Assembly (NCBI RefSeq): GCF_003837805.1
Contig: NZ_RQIT01000027.1
Span: 1 to 64,000 of the forward strand
Direction of reading: 5' to 3'
Origin: Bradyrhizobium sp. RP6
GTDB lineage: Bacteria; Pseudomonadota; Alphaproteobacteria; Rhizobiales; Xanthobacteraceae
DNA length: 64,000 nt
Below, piece after piece: positions 9,115-21,307 of the stretch. The notes beneath the pieces were generated by a model. It was given only the letters and a program-made list of their open reading frames with translations, was not told the DNA's origin and did no database searches. Position 1 is the first letter of the stretch; the number at the start of each line of letters is the position of its first letter. The translations under genes were made by a program, and so were the position numbers.

Positions 9115-9540
9115 TTATACGTCGTCCCACGGATTGAGCAGCCGGACGCCGAACGCCGTAAAGTCCTTCACATTGCGCGTGACGAGTGTGAGGTTGTTCG
9201 CGAGCGCGGTCGCCGCAAAGAAGCCGTCCATGACGGACAGCGCAACGCCGCTTCTGCGGCTCTGAGCCATCAGGTCGCCCCAGTGCTCCGCCACCGCGTG
9301 GTCGATCGGCAGGACGCGTTCGGCAAACCGCGTAGGCAGATCGTGGGCAAGCCAGGCGGCCAGCGCCGTGCGCCGGCGGCCATCCTCCAGCAATGCGATG
9401 CCGCGGCGAAGCTCGGCGATCGAGGCGACGCTGATGAACGCGCGATCCTCATCGATCGTATCCAGCCACGCCAGAACTTTCGGCGAAGGCGCGGGCCGGC
9501 GAACCTCCGAGAGCACGTTGGTGTCGAGCAACAGGTTCAC
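9115..9540 (-). CDS. vapC: VapC-type PIN-domain toxin
   Basis: A 141-residue PIN-domain ribonuclease, starting with GTG that overlaps the antitoxin stop as GTGA. The acidic residues of the PIN site are present: Asp6 in LLLDTNVLSE, Glu43 in VASIAELRRG, Asp105 in SVMDGFFAATAL, and Asp126 after LVTRNVKDF. VapC toxins are Mg-dependent endoribonucleases, usually cutting tRNA or rRNA, and are held inactive by the partner encoded just upstream. It ends 4 bases past glpR and is convergent with it. Active-site completeness suggests a functional toxin. Confidence 0.88.
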   Translation of the reverse strand: MNLLLDTNVLSEVRRPAPSPKVLAWLDTIDEDRAFISVASIAELRRGIALLEDGRRRTALAAWLAHDLPTRFAERVLPIDHAVAEHWGDLMAQSRRSGVALSVMDGFFAATALANNLTLVTRNVKDFTAFGVRLLNPWDDV

Positions 9541-9821
9541 GGCATTTCGTCGCGTGGTGCGTCGTTCACGCGCTCGAGGTCGAGATCGGCGCCGCGTAGC
9601 GGCGATGCCCACAGGAATTCGGCCAAGGTGCCTTTGCGCGCAGTTTTGCGCGCCCATTCCTCGGCGGAGACGACAACCGCATTGGGTTTGCCGTGCCGGG
9701 TGATCACCTGCGGGCCGGCTTGAGCGCGGTCGATCACCTCGGACAGTCGTGCCTTGGCATTGGCAAGCGTCCAAGTGTCATCAGTCGGAGGTGTGTCGGG
9801 GACGGTGTTGCGATTGGCCAT
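9537..9821 (-). CDS. Phd/YefM-type antitoxin of the VapBC pair
   Basis: A 94-residue antitoxin if started at the ATG at 9821. The N-terminal half has the Phd/YefM DNA-binding pattern: WTLANAKARLSEVIDRAQAGPQVITRHGKPNAVVVSAEEW. The C-terminal part (TLAEFLWASPLRGADLDL) should wrap the toxin. Upstream in-frame ATGs at 9845 and 9878 exist, but these lie on or upstream of the promoter-like elements at 9850-9878, which favours 9821. The pair is autorepressed in known relatives. It sits between glpR and glpD, an order that looks like insertion of a mobile toxin-antitoxin unit into a glycerol locus. Confidence 0.85.
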   Translation of the reverse strand: MANRNTVPDTPPTDDTWTLANAKARLSEVIDRAQAGPQVITRHGKPNAVVVSAEEWARKTARKGTLAEFLWASPLRGADLDLERVNDAPRDEMP

Positions 9822-9849
9822 GCCAGCTAGAACCAATGTGACCATTATA

Positions 9850-9878
9850 ACTATAATTCTGCGTAGCCGTCCATTCAA
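9850..9878 (-). promoter_or_regulatory. Putative promoter of the toxin-antitoxin pair
   Basis: On the minus strand TTGAAT (9873-9878) and TATAGT (9850-9855) are separated by exactly 17 bases, and a TATAAT follows directly. The spacing and AT-rich -10 are close to a sigma-70 consensus, and the elements lie 29-57 bases upstream of the antitoxin ATG at 9821. Confidence 0.55.
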
Positions 9879-9951
9879 GGGGATGCTGCTGCCTCTAAGA
9901 GCCGTCCCAACTGCTCATTTTTCTCATCCAAGTCCTCTCGAAAAAAGTCCT

Positions 9952-10020
9952 CTTTCATTTCCTTTCGCCTCTCTTTCATCTTGCTTTCGTTTTTTGGTAT
10001 GATCTAATCAAAAGCGAAAG
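9952..10020 (+). promoter_or_regulatory. Helically phased CTTTCR operator array upstream of glpD
   Basis: CTTTCA/G occurs at 9952, 9962, 9973 and 9984, spaced 10, 11 and 11 bases, one helical turn each. An inverted copy CGAAAG is at 10015-10020, giving the mirrored arms CTTTCGTTTTTTG and CAAAAGCGAAAG around a TATGAT-like -10 at 9998-10003. DeoR-family repressors such as AgaR bind TTTCRTTTY direct repeats, so this is a good candidate GlpR operator overlapping the glpD promoter. The pattern is directly visible; binding is inferred. Confidence 0.65.
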
Positions 10021-10050
10021 CCGCTCGACGGAACGGGCGGCCGCCGGGGG

Positions 10051-11597
10051 ATGCGTCTGTTGGAGCGTATTTTCGATCTCGCCATCATCGGAGGCGGTGT
10101 TAATGGCTGCGGCATCGCGCGCGATGCGGTGGGCCGCGGCAACACGGTTTTCCTGTGCGAAATGAACGATCTGGCGAGCGGGACGTCGTCCTGGTCGACC
10201 AAGCTGGTGCATGGCGGCCTGCGGTATCTCGAATATTACGAGTTTCGCCTGGTCCGCGAGGCGCTGATCGAGCGCGAGATCCTTTGGGGCATCGCGCCCC
10301 ATATCATCCGTCCTCTGCGTTTCGTTTTACCGCATCACGCCGGCCTGCGCCCGGCCTGGCTGCTGCGCCTGGGCCTCTTCCTCTATGACCACATCGGCGG
10401 CCGCCACCTCTTGCCGGCAACCCGCTCGGTCGATCTGCGGCGCGACGAGGTCGGCAAGCCGCTGATCCCGAACCGTTATGCCCGCGCGTTCGAATATTCC
10501 GACTGCTTCGTCGACGACGCCCGCCTCGTCGTGCTCAACGCGCGCGATGCCGCAGACAAGGGCGCCGAGATCCGCACCCGCACCCGCGCCACGGAGATCC
10601 GCCAGTCGGACGGCGTCTGGACCGTCAGCATGCTCAACACGCTGACCGGCGAGCGCTCGCAGGTCCGGGCGCGCGCGCTAGTCAATGCCGGCGGTCCCTG
10701 GGTCGAGGACGTGCTCGGTCGCGGCGCCGGCGTCAATGCGAAAGCGAAAGTCCGACTGGTGCAGGGCTCACATATCGTCGTGAAGAAACTCTACGATCAC
10801 GACCGTGCCTACATGTTCCAGAATGCCGACGGCCGCATCATTTTCGTCATCCCGTACCAGGACGATTTCACGCTGATCGGCACCACCGATCGTGATTATG
10901 ACGGCGATCCCGCCAAGGTGAAGGCGACGGCCGAGGAGATACAATATCTGTGCGCCGCGGCGAGCGAATACCTCGCCAAGCCGGTCACGCCGGATGAGGT
11001 GGTCTGGACCTATTCCGGCGTGCGTCCGCTCTATGACGACGGCGCCAGCGAAGCCAAGGCCGCGACGCGCGACTACGTGTTCGAGCTCGACACGCCCGGC
11101 GGCGTGCCGCTGCTCTCGATCTATGGTGGCAAGATCACGACTTACCGGAGGCTCGCCGAAGAGGCCCTGGAACGCCTTGCACCCTATCTTCGCAGCGCGA
11201 AAGCGCGCGAGGGCTGGACCGGCAAATGGCCGCTGCCCGGCGGCGACATGGATGTGTCCGACGTCGACGGTCTGATCGCCGAGCTCCAGCGCGGCTATCC
11301 CTTCCTCAGCCATGAGCATGCAAGGCGGCTCGCGCGCGCCTATGGCACGCGGGCGATCAAGCTGCTCGGCGATGCGAAATCGGCGGCCGATCTAGGCCAG
11401 GCCTTCGGCGCCACCCTGACCGAGCGCGAGGTCCGCTACCTCATGGCCAATGAGTGGGCGGTCACAGCGGAGGACGTCGTCTGGCGCCGTTCCAAGCTCG
11501 GCCTGCGACTATCTGCCGACGAGATTGCGGCACTCGACGACTGGATCAGGACCCACGCCGTGCCGCAAAGTCCCCTGCTGGAAGCGGGAGGACGCTC

Positions 11598-11601
<4 letters not shown>
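10051..11601 (+). CDS. glpD: FAD-dependent glycerol-3-phosphate dehydrogenase
   Basis: A 516-residue aerobic glycerol-3-phosphate dehydrogenase that oxidises glycerol-3-phosphate to dihydroxyacetone phosphate at the inner membrane, passing electrons to quinone. The N-terminal Rossmann dinucleotide fold reads LAIIGGGVNGCGIARDA (residues 10-26), followed by the GlpD signature GTSSWSTKLVHGGLRYLE. DYDGD and the C-terminal GGKITTYRRLAEEAL helix are also present. Length matches E. coli GlpD (501). It opens the glp transport operon and overlaps the next gene as ATGA. The upstream CTTTCR array suggests GlpR control. No clear Shine-Dalgarno is visible apart from a G-run directly before the ATG. Confidence 0.93.
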
Positions 11602-12674
<1,073 letters not shown>

Positions 12675-12687
12675 GGAGGCATGCGCC

Positions 12688-13772
12688 ATGGCCCGCATTG
12701 ACCTCGTCGATCTCGCGCACTCCTACGGCGGCAATAACGCCCCACCGGAGAGCTTTGCGCTCAAGCCTGTCACCATGACCTGGCGTCAGGGCGGCGCCTA
12801 TGCGCTGCTGGGACCGAGCGGTTGCGGTAAGACCACGCTGCTGAACGTCATCTCCGGCATCATCACGCCGTCGCGGGGGAAGATCCTGTTCGACGGCAAG
12901 GACATCACACCGCTGTCGACCCAGAAGCGCAACATCGCCCAGGTGTTCCAGTTTCCGGTGATCTACGACACCATGACGGTGGGGCAGAACCTGGCGTTTC
13001 CGCTGAAGAACCGCGGCGTACCGAGGGCCGAGATCGACAAGCGCGTCGCCGAGATCGGCCGCCTGCTCGACCTCGAGCCTTATCTCGATCGCAAGGCGAC
13101 GCGCCTCACGGCCGACGCCAAGCAGAAGATCTCGCTCGGCCGCGGCCTGGTCCGCTCGGACGTTGCCGCCGTGCTGTTCGACGAGCCGCTGACGGTGATC
13201 GATCCCGAGCTGAAATGGCAGCTGCGCTCGAAGCTGAAGGCGCTGCATCGCGAGCTCGATCTCACGATGATCTACGTCACCCACGACCAGACCGAGGCGC
13301 TGACCTTCGCAGACACCGTCGTCGTCATGCATGATGGCCGCGTGGTGCAGAGCGGCACCCCGGCCGAGCTGTTCGACAAGCCTGCGCACACGTTCGTCGG
13401 GTATTTCATCGGCTCGCCCGGCATGAACATCCTGCCGGCGGAGGTGAGGGGACGCGAGGCCAGGGTCGGCGGCCACGTCATCGCGCTCAATCGCGCTTAC
13501 GACAATCTGCCTGCGGGCGCGAAGATCGAGATCGGGGTTCGTCCGGAATTCGTCGAGGTCGTTGCGCCCGGGCCCGGCCTGCTCACCGCGAGGATCGAGC
13601 GCATCGACGATCTTGGCCGCATCCGTTTCGCGCGCGTGCGCGTCGGCGATGCGAAGCTGGCCGCGCGCGCGCCGGCGGGCTTCACAAGCGCGGACGGCAC
13701 CGCCGGGCTGAAATTCGATCCGTCGCACGTTCACGTCTATGCCGACAGTCTTCTGGTGGAGGGAGCCGCCTG

Positions 13773-13773
<1 letters not shown>
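12688..13773 (+). CDS. glpT: Glycerol ABC importer ATPase GlpT (degenerate signature)
   Basis: A 361-residue ABC ATPase with a C-terminal TOBE-like domain, paired with GlpS. Walker A GPSGCGKT (residues 42-49), Walker B AVLFDEP (161-167) and the H-loop YVTHDQTEA (His199) are canonical. The ABC signature, however, reads LTADAKQKISLGRGL at 140-154, so the LSGGQ glycines are lost. In a GlpS-GlpT dimer the site formed by GlpT Walker motifs and the GlpS signature would be complete, and the other site would be doubly degenerate. GAGGAGG lies 8 nt upstream of the ATG. The name follows the rhizobial glycerol operon (glpSTPQUV); it is unrelated to the E. coli GlpT antiporter. Confidence 0.88.
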
Positions 13774-14746
<973 letters not shown>

Positions 14747-14747
<1 letters not shown>

Positions 14748-15553
14748 TGCATTCGATTCCCGGCCGCCGCCTCATCATGGGGCTATTCCTGGTCTTCCTG
14801 CTGTTGCCGATCTACTGGCTCGTCAACATGAGCTTCAAGACCAACAGCGAGATCGTCTCGACGATGACGCTATGGCCGCACAATCCGACGCTGCAGCACT
14901 ATCAGCGCATCTTCACCGACGAGAGCTGGTATTCCGGCTACATCAACTCGCTCGAATACGTCGTCCTCAACACCATCATCTCGATCGCGGTGGCGCTGCC
15001 AGCGGCTTACGCCTTCTCGCGCTACCGTTTTCTCGGCGACAAGCATTTGTTCTTCTGGCTGTTGTCGAACCGCATGGCGCCGGCCGCGGTCTACGCGCTG
15101 CCGTTCTTTAATCTCTATTCGGCGATCGGCCTGTTCGATACGCCCTGGGCGGTCGCGCTGGCGCACTGCATCTTCAACGTGCCGCTCGCGGTGTGGATCC
15201 TGGAAGGCTTCGTCTCCGGCGTGCCGCGCGAGATCGACGAGACCGCCTTCCTCGACGGCTATTCCTTCCCGCGCTTCTTCATCAAGATCCTGGTGCCGCT
15301 GATCGCGAGCGGCATCGGCGTCGCTGCCTTCTTCTGCTTCATGTTCTCCTGGGTCGAGCTTCTGCTCGCGCGCACGCTGACCTCGGTGCATGCTAAGCCG
15401 ATCGCCGCGATCATGACGCGCACGGTGTCGGCCGCCGGGATGGACTGGGGCCTGCTCGCTGCCGCCGGCGTGCTCACCATCATTCCGGGCGCGCTGGTGA
15501 TCTGGTTCGTCCGCAACTATATCGCGCGCGGTTTCGCGCTCGGCCGCGTGTAG
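14747..15553 (+). CDS. glpQ: Glycerol ABC importer permease GlpQ
   Basis: A 268-residue permease of the MalG/UgpE type, partner of GlpP. The N-terminal membrane segment (residues 7-25) is followed by the periplasmic MSFKTNSEIV region, further membrane segments, and the EAA-like loop GVPREIDETAFLDGYSFPRFFIKILVP near residues 150-176. AAGGAG precedes the ATG, which overlaps the glpP stop. In the rhizobial glycerol system the two permeases form the transmembrane pore. The symbol follows that operon and does not imply a glycerophosphodiesterase. Confidence 0.9.
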
Positions 15554-15563
15554 GGAGGCACCC

Positions 15564-15893
15564 ATGGAATCTATCGCATGGATGGCCTGGACACTGCCGA
15601 CCGCGATCTTCTTCGTCGCGCTCGCCTGCACCCTGGCCGTGATGACCTGGCTCGCCGCGGTCTATCCCGAGGCCGAGCGCGTCGGCGTGCTGCGGATCCC
15701 GACCACGCGCGGCGATCGCCTGTTCATCTCGCTAATCGCGGCCGCCGTCATCCATCTCGTGTGGATCGGTCTCGTCGGCACCGATCCCATTGCCACGCTG
15801 CCGGTCGGCGAGGAGGGTTTTGAGATTTCGAGCCTGTGGCTCGCAAGTGGAATTTCGCTGGTCACGGCCGCGCTCATCTTCCGCACGGTCTGA
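15564..15893 (+). CDS. glpU: DUF2160 membrane protein of the glycerol operon
   Basis: A 109-residue integral membrane protein with three hydrophobic segments (about 8-32, 48-70 and 86-106). It matches the DUF2160 family, which is found almost only between the second permease and the binding protein of this kind of ABC operon. GGGAGG lies 7 nt upstream and the gene follows glpQ by 10 nt. Its role in transport is not established; an accessory membrane subunit is the natural guess. The rhizobial literature calls the equivalent position glpU; the symbol is assigned on position and family. Confidence 0.78.
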   Translation: MESIAWMAWTLPTAIFFVALACTLAVMTWLAAVYPEAERVGVLRIPTTRGDRLFISLIAAAVIHLVWIGLVGTDPIATLPVGEEGFEISSLWLASGISLVTAALIFRTV

Positions 15894-15970
15894 AACTCGC
15901 GAAGGGACGGCCAGATCCGGGGGCCAACCCGGGCCTGTATAAAAGTTTGTCGCTGCAACGGAGGAACAAC

Positions 15971-17767
<1,797 letters not shown>

Positions 17768-17795
17768 TCGGCACACACAGCATCAAAACACGAAA

Positions 17796-17826
17796 GGCCG
17801 GGAGCGATCCCGGCCTTTTTCTTTTT
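17796..17826 (+). terminator. Rho-independent terminator of the glp operon
   Basis: GGCCGGGA (17796-17803) and TCCCGGCC (17808-17815) form a perfect 8-bp stem closed by a GCGA tetraloop, a stable GNRA loop. A T-rich tract follows (17816-17826). It begins 29 bases after the glpV stop. Confidence 0.92.
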
Positions 17827-17859
17827 CGTCAATTCGGCACGCCGTCTCCACATCGTCCT

Positions 17860-17980
17860 TGCGAGCCAACGGGTCCGCGCGAAGCGCGGCCCGATGACAG
17901 GCTTCGCGAAGCAATCCAGGCTGTCACCTCGGAAAGATTCTGGATTGTTTCGTCGCAAGCGCTCCTCGCAATGACGGCGG
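17860..17980. repeat. Dispersed inverted-repeat element (TTGCGAG family)
   Basis: The left part begins CGTCCTTGCGAGC and runs to GCGAAGCAATCCAGG; the right part reads CTGGATTG, then CGTCGCAAGC and CTCGCAATGACGG. The two halves are imperfect reverse complements, so the element can fold into one long hairpin with a GC-rich side hairpin (CGCGCGAAGCGCG). There is no coding capacity. This kind of element is scattered through bradyrhizobial intergenic regions. Confidence 0.6.
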
Positions 17981-17993
17981 AGAGCGCGGAACC

Positions 17994-19094
17994 TCACTCC
18001 GCCGGCTCGGCCGCCAGCGTCGGATAATCCGTGTATCCCTTCGCGCCGCCGCCGTAGAACGTGTTCTTGTCCCAGTCGTTCAGCGCCGCGCCCCGCTTCA
18101 GCCGTTCGACCAGGTCGGGGTTGGAGATGAACGGCTTGCCGAAGGCGATGAGATCGGCCGCGTTCGCGTCCAGCACCTTGGTCGCGAGGTCGAAATCATA
18201 GCCGTTGTTGGCGACGTAGGCGCCGGCGAAGCGCTTGCGCAGGGACGCATAGTCGAACGGTGCAATGTCGCGCGGCCCGCCGGTGGCACCCTCGACGACA
18301 TGGAGATAGACCAGCTTGAGCGCGCTGAGGCCGTCGACGATGTGATCGAACAGCGGTTGCGGGTTGCTGTCCGAGAGGTCGTTGGCCGGCGTCACCGGCG
18401 AGATACGAATGCCGGTGCGATCGCCGCCGGCCTCTGCGGCGACGGCGTTGGCGACTTCCAACATCAGCCTGGCGCGGTTCTCGATGGAGCCGCCATAGGC
18501 ATCGGTGCGCTTGTTGGCGCCGTCCCGCGCGAACTGGTCGAGCAGATAGCCGTTGGCGCCGTGGATCTCGACGCCGTCGAAGCCGGCTTCCAGGGCGTTC
18601 TTCGTCGCACGCTTGAAGTCGTCGATAATCCCGGGAATTTCGGAGAGTTCGAGCGCGCGCGGCTCGGAGACGTCGGCGAAGGTGCCGTTGACGAAGGTCT
18701 TGCCCTTGGCGCGGATCGCGCTCGGCGCGACCGGAGCGGCGCCATTCGCCTGGAGGTCGACATGCGAGATGCGGCCGACATGCCAGAGCTGGATGAAGAT
18801 CTTGCCGCCGCGCTCATGCACGCGATCCGTGACCTTGCGCCAGCCGGCGACCTGATCCTTGGTATAGATGCCGGGCGTGTCCTGATAGCCTTGGCCCTGC
18901 TGCGAGACCTGGCTCGCTTCGGTGATCAGGAGCCCTGCGGAGGCGCGCTGGCCGTAATAGTCGGCCGCCAGCGGACTCGGAACGAACGTGCCGGGCACGG
19001 CACGGTTGCGCGTCAGCGGCGCCATCACCAGGCGATTGGCCAGCGTGATGGGGCCGAGCTTGTAGGTCTCGAACAATTTCGTCGAACGGCTCAT
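17994..19094 (-). CDS. Old yellow enzyme family alkene reductase (NemA-like)
   Basis: A 366-residue FMN-dependent TIM-barrel reductase that would use NAD(P)H to reduce activated alkenes, nitro compounds or N-ethylmaleimide. Motifs in order are MAPLTRNRA near residue 25, QLWHVGRISH, GVEIHGANGYLLDQF (the His/Asn substrate-binding pair and following Tyr), YGGSIENRARL and FGKPFISNPDLVERL at the phosphate-binding end. Length fits NemA (365). The ATG at 19094 is preferred over 19130, because residues before it do not align with the family start. It is transcribed alone or with the DUF1993 gene 179 bases upstream; the regulator is unknown. Confidence 0.9.
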   Translation of the reverse strand: MSRSTKLFETYKLGPITLANRLVMAPLTRNRAVPGTFVPSPLAADYYGQRASAGLLITEASQVSQQGQGYQDTPGIYTKDQVAGWRKVTDRVHERGGKIFIQLWHVGRISHVDLQANGAAPVAPSAIRAKGKTFVNGTFADVSEPRALELSEIPGIIDDFKRATKNALEAGFDGVEIHGANGYLLDQFARDGANKRTDAYGGSIENRARLMLEVANAVAAEAGGDRTGIRISPVTPANDLSDSNPQPLFDHIVDGLSALKLVYLHVVEGATGGPRDIAPFDYASLRKRFAGAYVANNGYDFDLATKVLDANAADLIAFGKPFISNPDLVERLKRGAALNDWDKNTFYGGGAKGYTDYPTLAAEPAE

Positions 19095-19273
19095 GGGAAA
19101 TGCTTCCAGGCGGTGAGAGGTCCCGAACACTTGTGCATCGCGACATCAGGCGCAAGGGATGAGCCATACGGAAAGTGCAGGCGAGCTGCGCGGCAGCGCC
19201 CGCGCAGCATAATTCATGTGCAATTCCGGCCGCAGCAGCGGAATTTCGCTACGCGGCCGTGCGATCCGGAAAA

Positions 19274-19777
19274 TCAGTTCGTCCCCATGAAGTCGCGCTT
19301 GCCGATTTCGACGCCGTTGTGACGCAGGATGCCATGGGCGGTCGCGGCGTGGAAATAGAAATTCGGCAGCGAGAACGAGCTCAGGAATTGCTGGCCTTTC
19401 ATGGTGATGGATTTGTCGGGCCCAGCCGGGAAGGTGACGTCCCTGGCATCGGCGCCTTCGAACTGCTCGGGCTTGAACGACTTGACGTAGTCGATCGTCT
19501 TCGCGAGCCGCTGCTTCAATTCCGCGAAGCTGGTCTCGGTGTCGGGCGTCGTGGGCACTTCGCTGTGAGTGAGCCGGGCGCAGCCCTTGGCGGCAAAATC
19601 GCTGACGAGCTGGACCTGCCTCGACAACGGCAACATGTCCGGGAACAGGCGCGAGCCGAGCAGGACGCCGGGATCGATCTTTTTCGCCGCGCAATGCGCC
19701 TCAGCTTTGGTGAGCAGCCCGGTCACGCTGTTCAGCATCTGCAGATAGGCGGGGACGACGGCGTCGTAGAAGGACAT
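19274..19777 (-). CDS. DUF1993 family protein
   Basis: A 167-residue soluble protein matching DUF1993. It has the helical start YDAVVPAYLQMLNSVTGLLTKAE, a middle GSRLFPDMLPLSRQVQLVSDFA, and the C-terminal LPNFYFHAATAHGILRHNGVEIGKRDF. The fold is expected to be a DinB-like four-helix bundle; the His residues in FYFHAATAHGILRH are placed where that superfamily binds a metal. Function is unknown. It is on the same strand as the old yellow enzyme gene and may be co-transcribed. Confidence 0.8.
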   Translation of the reverse strand: MSFYDAVVPAYLQMLNSVTGLLTKAEAHCAAKKIDPGVLLGSRLFPDMLPLSRQVQLVSDFAAKGCARLTHSEVPTTPDTETSFAELKQRLAKTIDYVKSFKPEQFEGADARDVTFPAGPDKSITMKGQQFLSSFSLPNFYFHAATAHGILRHNGVEIGKRDFMGTN

Positions 19778-19887
19778 GTGATGCTCGCTTCAATGGTGGG
19801 AAATCTCAGGAGAAAACCTGAGTCACTCACATGGGGGGCTCACGGAAAAATACAATCGTCGCAAGTGGCCTGTGCAGTGCGAAAATT

Positions 19888-21186
19888 CTACCGAATCGTC
19901 GCCTGGGGCTGCGCTTGCGCCGTGCTGCCGCCGCGCATGCGGGCGAGGAGCTCGGCCGTCGGCCAGGAATCGGCCGGCAGGCCGTACTTGATCTGCATCG
20001 CCTTCACCGCAGCGCGGCTCTGCTGACCGAGTACGCCGTCGACCTTGCCGACATTGAAGCCGGCACGCACCAGCAGCTGCTGCAATTCCTTGAGCTCGTT
20101 GAACGGCAATTGCGCGACCGGCGCCGACGGCTTGCGCATCGGCGCGGCACCGGCAATGCGCGAGGCGAGATAGCCCGCCGTGGTCGAGTAGATCAGCGAG
20201 TTATTCCACTCGGTGTAGGCCGCGAAATTCGGATAGGCCAGGAAGGCGGGACCATGGCGTCCCATCGGCAGCAGCACGGATGCCGAAAGGTTGTCACTCG
20301 GCAGCGGACGTCCGTCGGGATAGGTGACGCCCATCTGCGCCCATGTCGAGCGCGGCTCGCGCGCCGTGAGATCGGTCTTCTCCCACGGCAGGTTGGAGGG
20401 CACCTTGATCTCCTCCAGCCACGGCTCGCCGCGCCGCCACTTCAAACCATTGGCGATGTAGTTCGCGGTCGAGCCGATCACGTCGGCTGGCGAGCGCAGC
20501 AGGTCGCGCCGTCCGTCGCCGTCATAATCGACCGCATAGTTCACGTAGTGCACGGGCAGGAATTGCGTCTGCCCGAGCTCGCCGGCCCAGGAGCCGATCA
20601 TCTCGTCGGGATGCAGATCGCCGCGGTCGATGATCTTCAGCGCGGCGATGGTCTCGCCCACGAACATCTCGGAGCGGCGGCAGTCATAGGCGAGCGACAC
20701 CAGCGATTTCAGCGTCGGCAGATTGCCCATGTTGGCGCCGAAATCGCTCTCGAGGCCCCAGAAGGCGGCAATCACGGCCGGCGGCACGCCATATTCCTTT
20801 TCGGCGCGTGCAAACGCTGCGGCGTATCGCTTGATATGCTGCTGCCCGTTCTGCATGCGATAGGGGGCGGCCATGCGGCCGGCAAATTCGGTGAAGAGCT
20901 GGCCGAACACGCGCTGGCCGCGGTCGCGATTGACGATGCCCTGGTCGTAGACGAGATACGGCGAGGCCTCTGCGATCGTCCGCTGCGACACGCCGGCGGC
21001 CACCGCCTGTTGCTTCACGTCGGCCAGGAAACGATCGAAGCTCGCGCCATTGTGGCACGAAGCTGCGCGCGGCGAGGGCGCCTTGGGCGCTGCGGGCCTG
21101 GCGGGAGGTGGAAGCATCTGGGCGGAAGCGGTGGCGGTACATGCGAAAAGCGTGACGGCCGCGATCAGAAATCGGGTCTGGACCAT
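19888..21186 (-). CDS. MltB-family lytic murein transglycosylase with peptidoglycan-binding domain
   Basis: A 432-residue periplasmic enzyme. The signal peptide (residues 1-22, ending ATASAQ) is followed by a Pro/Ala linker and the SLT domain of the MltB family, with the catalytic Glu in AAFWGLESDFGANMGN and the family motifs SWAGELGQTQFLPVHYV and YDGDGRRDL. The C-terminal peptidoglycan-binding domain 1 (about residues 355-420) reads LKELQQLLVRAGFN and DGVLGQQSRAAVKAMQ. It should cleave glycan strands to 1,6-anhydromuramyl products. It is just downstream of the glycosyltransferase/HlyD pair on the same strand, so a role in opening the wall for polymer export is possible but unproven. The lack of a lipobox suggests a soluble form. 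Confidence 0.9.
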   Translation of the reverse strand: MVQTRFLIAAVTLFACTATASAQMLPPPARPAAPKAPSPRAASCHNGASFDRFLADVKQQAVAAGVSQRTIAEASPYLVYDQGIVNRDRGQRVFGQLFTEFAGRMAAPYRMQNGQQHIKRYAAAFARAEKEYGVPPAVIAAFWGLESDFGANMGNLPTLKSLVSLAYDCRRSEMFVGETIAALKIIDRGDLHPDEMIGSWAGELGQTQFLPVHYVNYAVDYDGDGRRDLLRSPADVIGSTANYIANGLKWRRGEPWLEEIKVPSNLPWEKTDLTAREPRSTWAQMGVTYPDGRPLPSDNLSASVLLPMGRHGPAFLAYPNFAAYTEWNNSLIYSTTAGYLASRIAGAAPMRKPSAPVAQLPFNELKELQQLLVRAGFNVGKVDGVLGQQSRAAVKAMQIKYGLPADSWPTAELLARMRGGSTAQAQPQATIR

Positions 21187-21307
21187 AGGGGTTCCGGCGG
21201 GGAAAAGGACTGGCGTGGATTCGCCTGAAGTTTAGGAGAATTGATGGCCTCAAGCCATCCTTTCGATGCTCCACCAGCAGAGGAAACGCAGGTGATGTTG
21301 CGTCGGC

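Noticed and set aside
9998..10003. TATGAT as the definite -10 box of glpD
   Set aside because: No convincing -35 at 16-18 bases; left as part of the operator region only.
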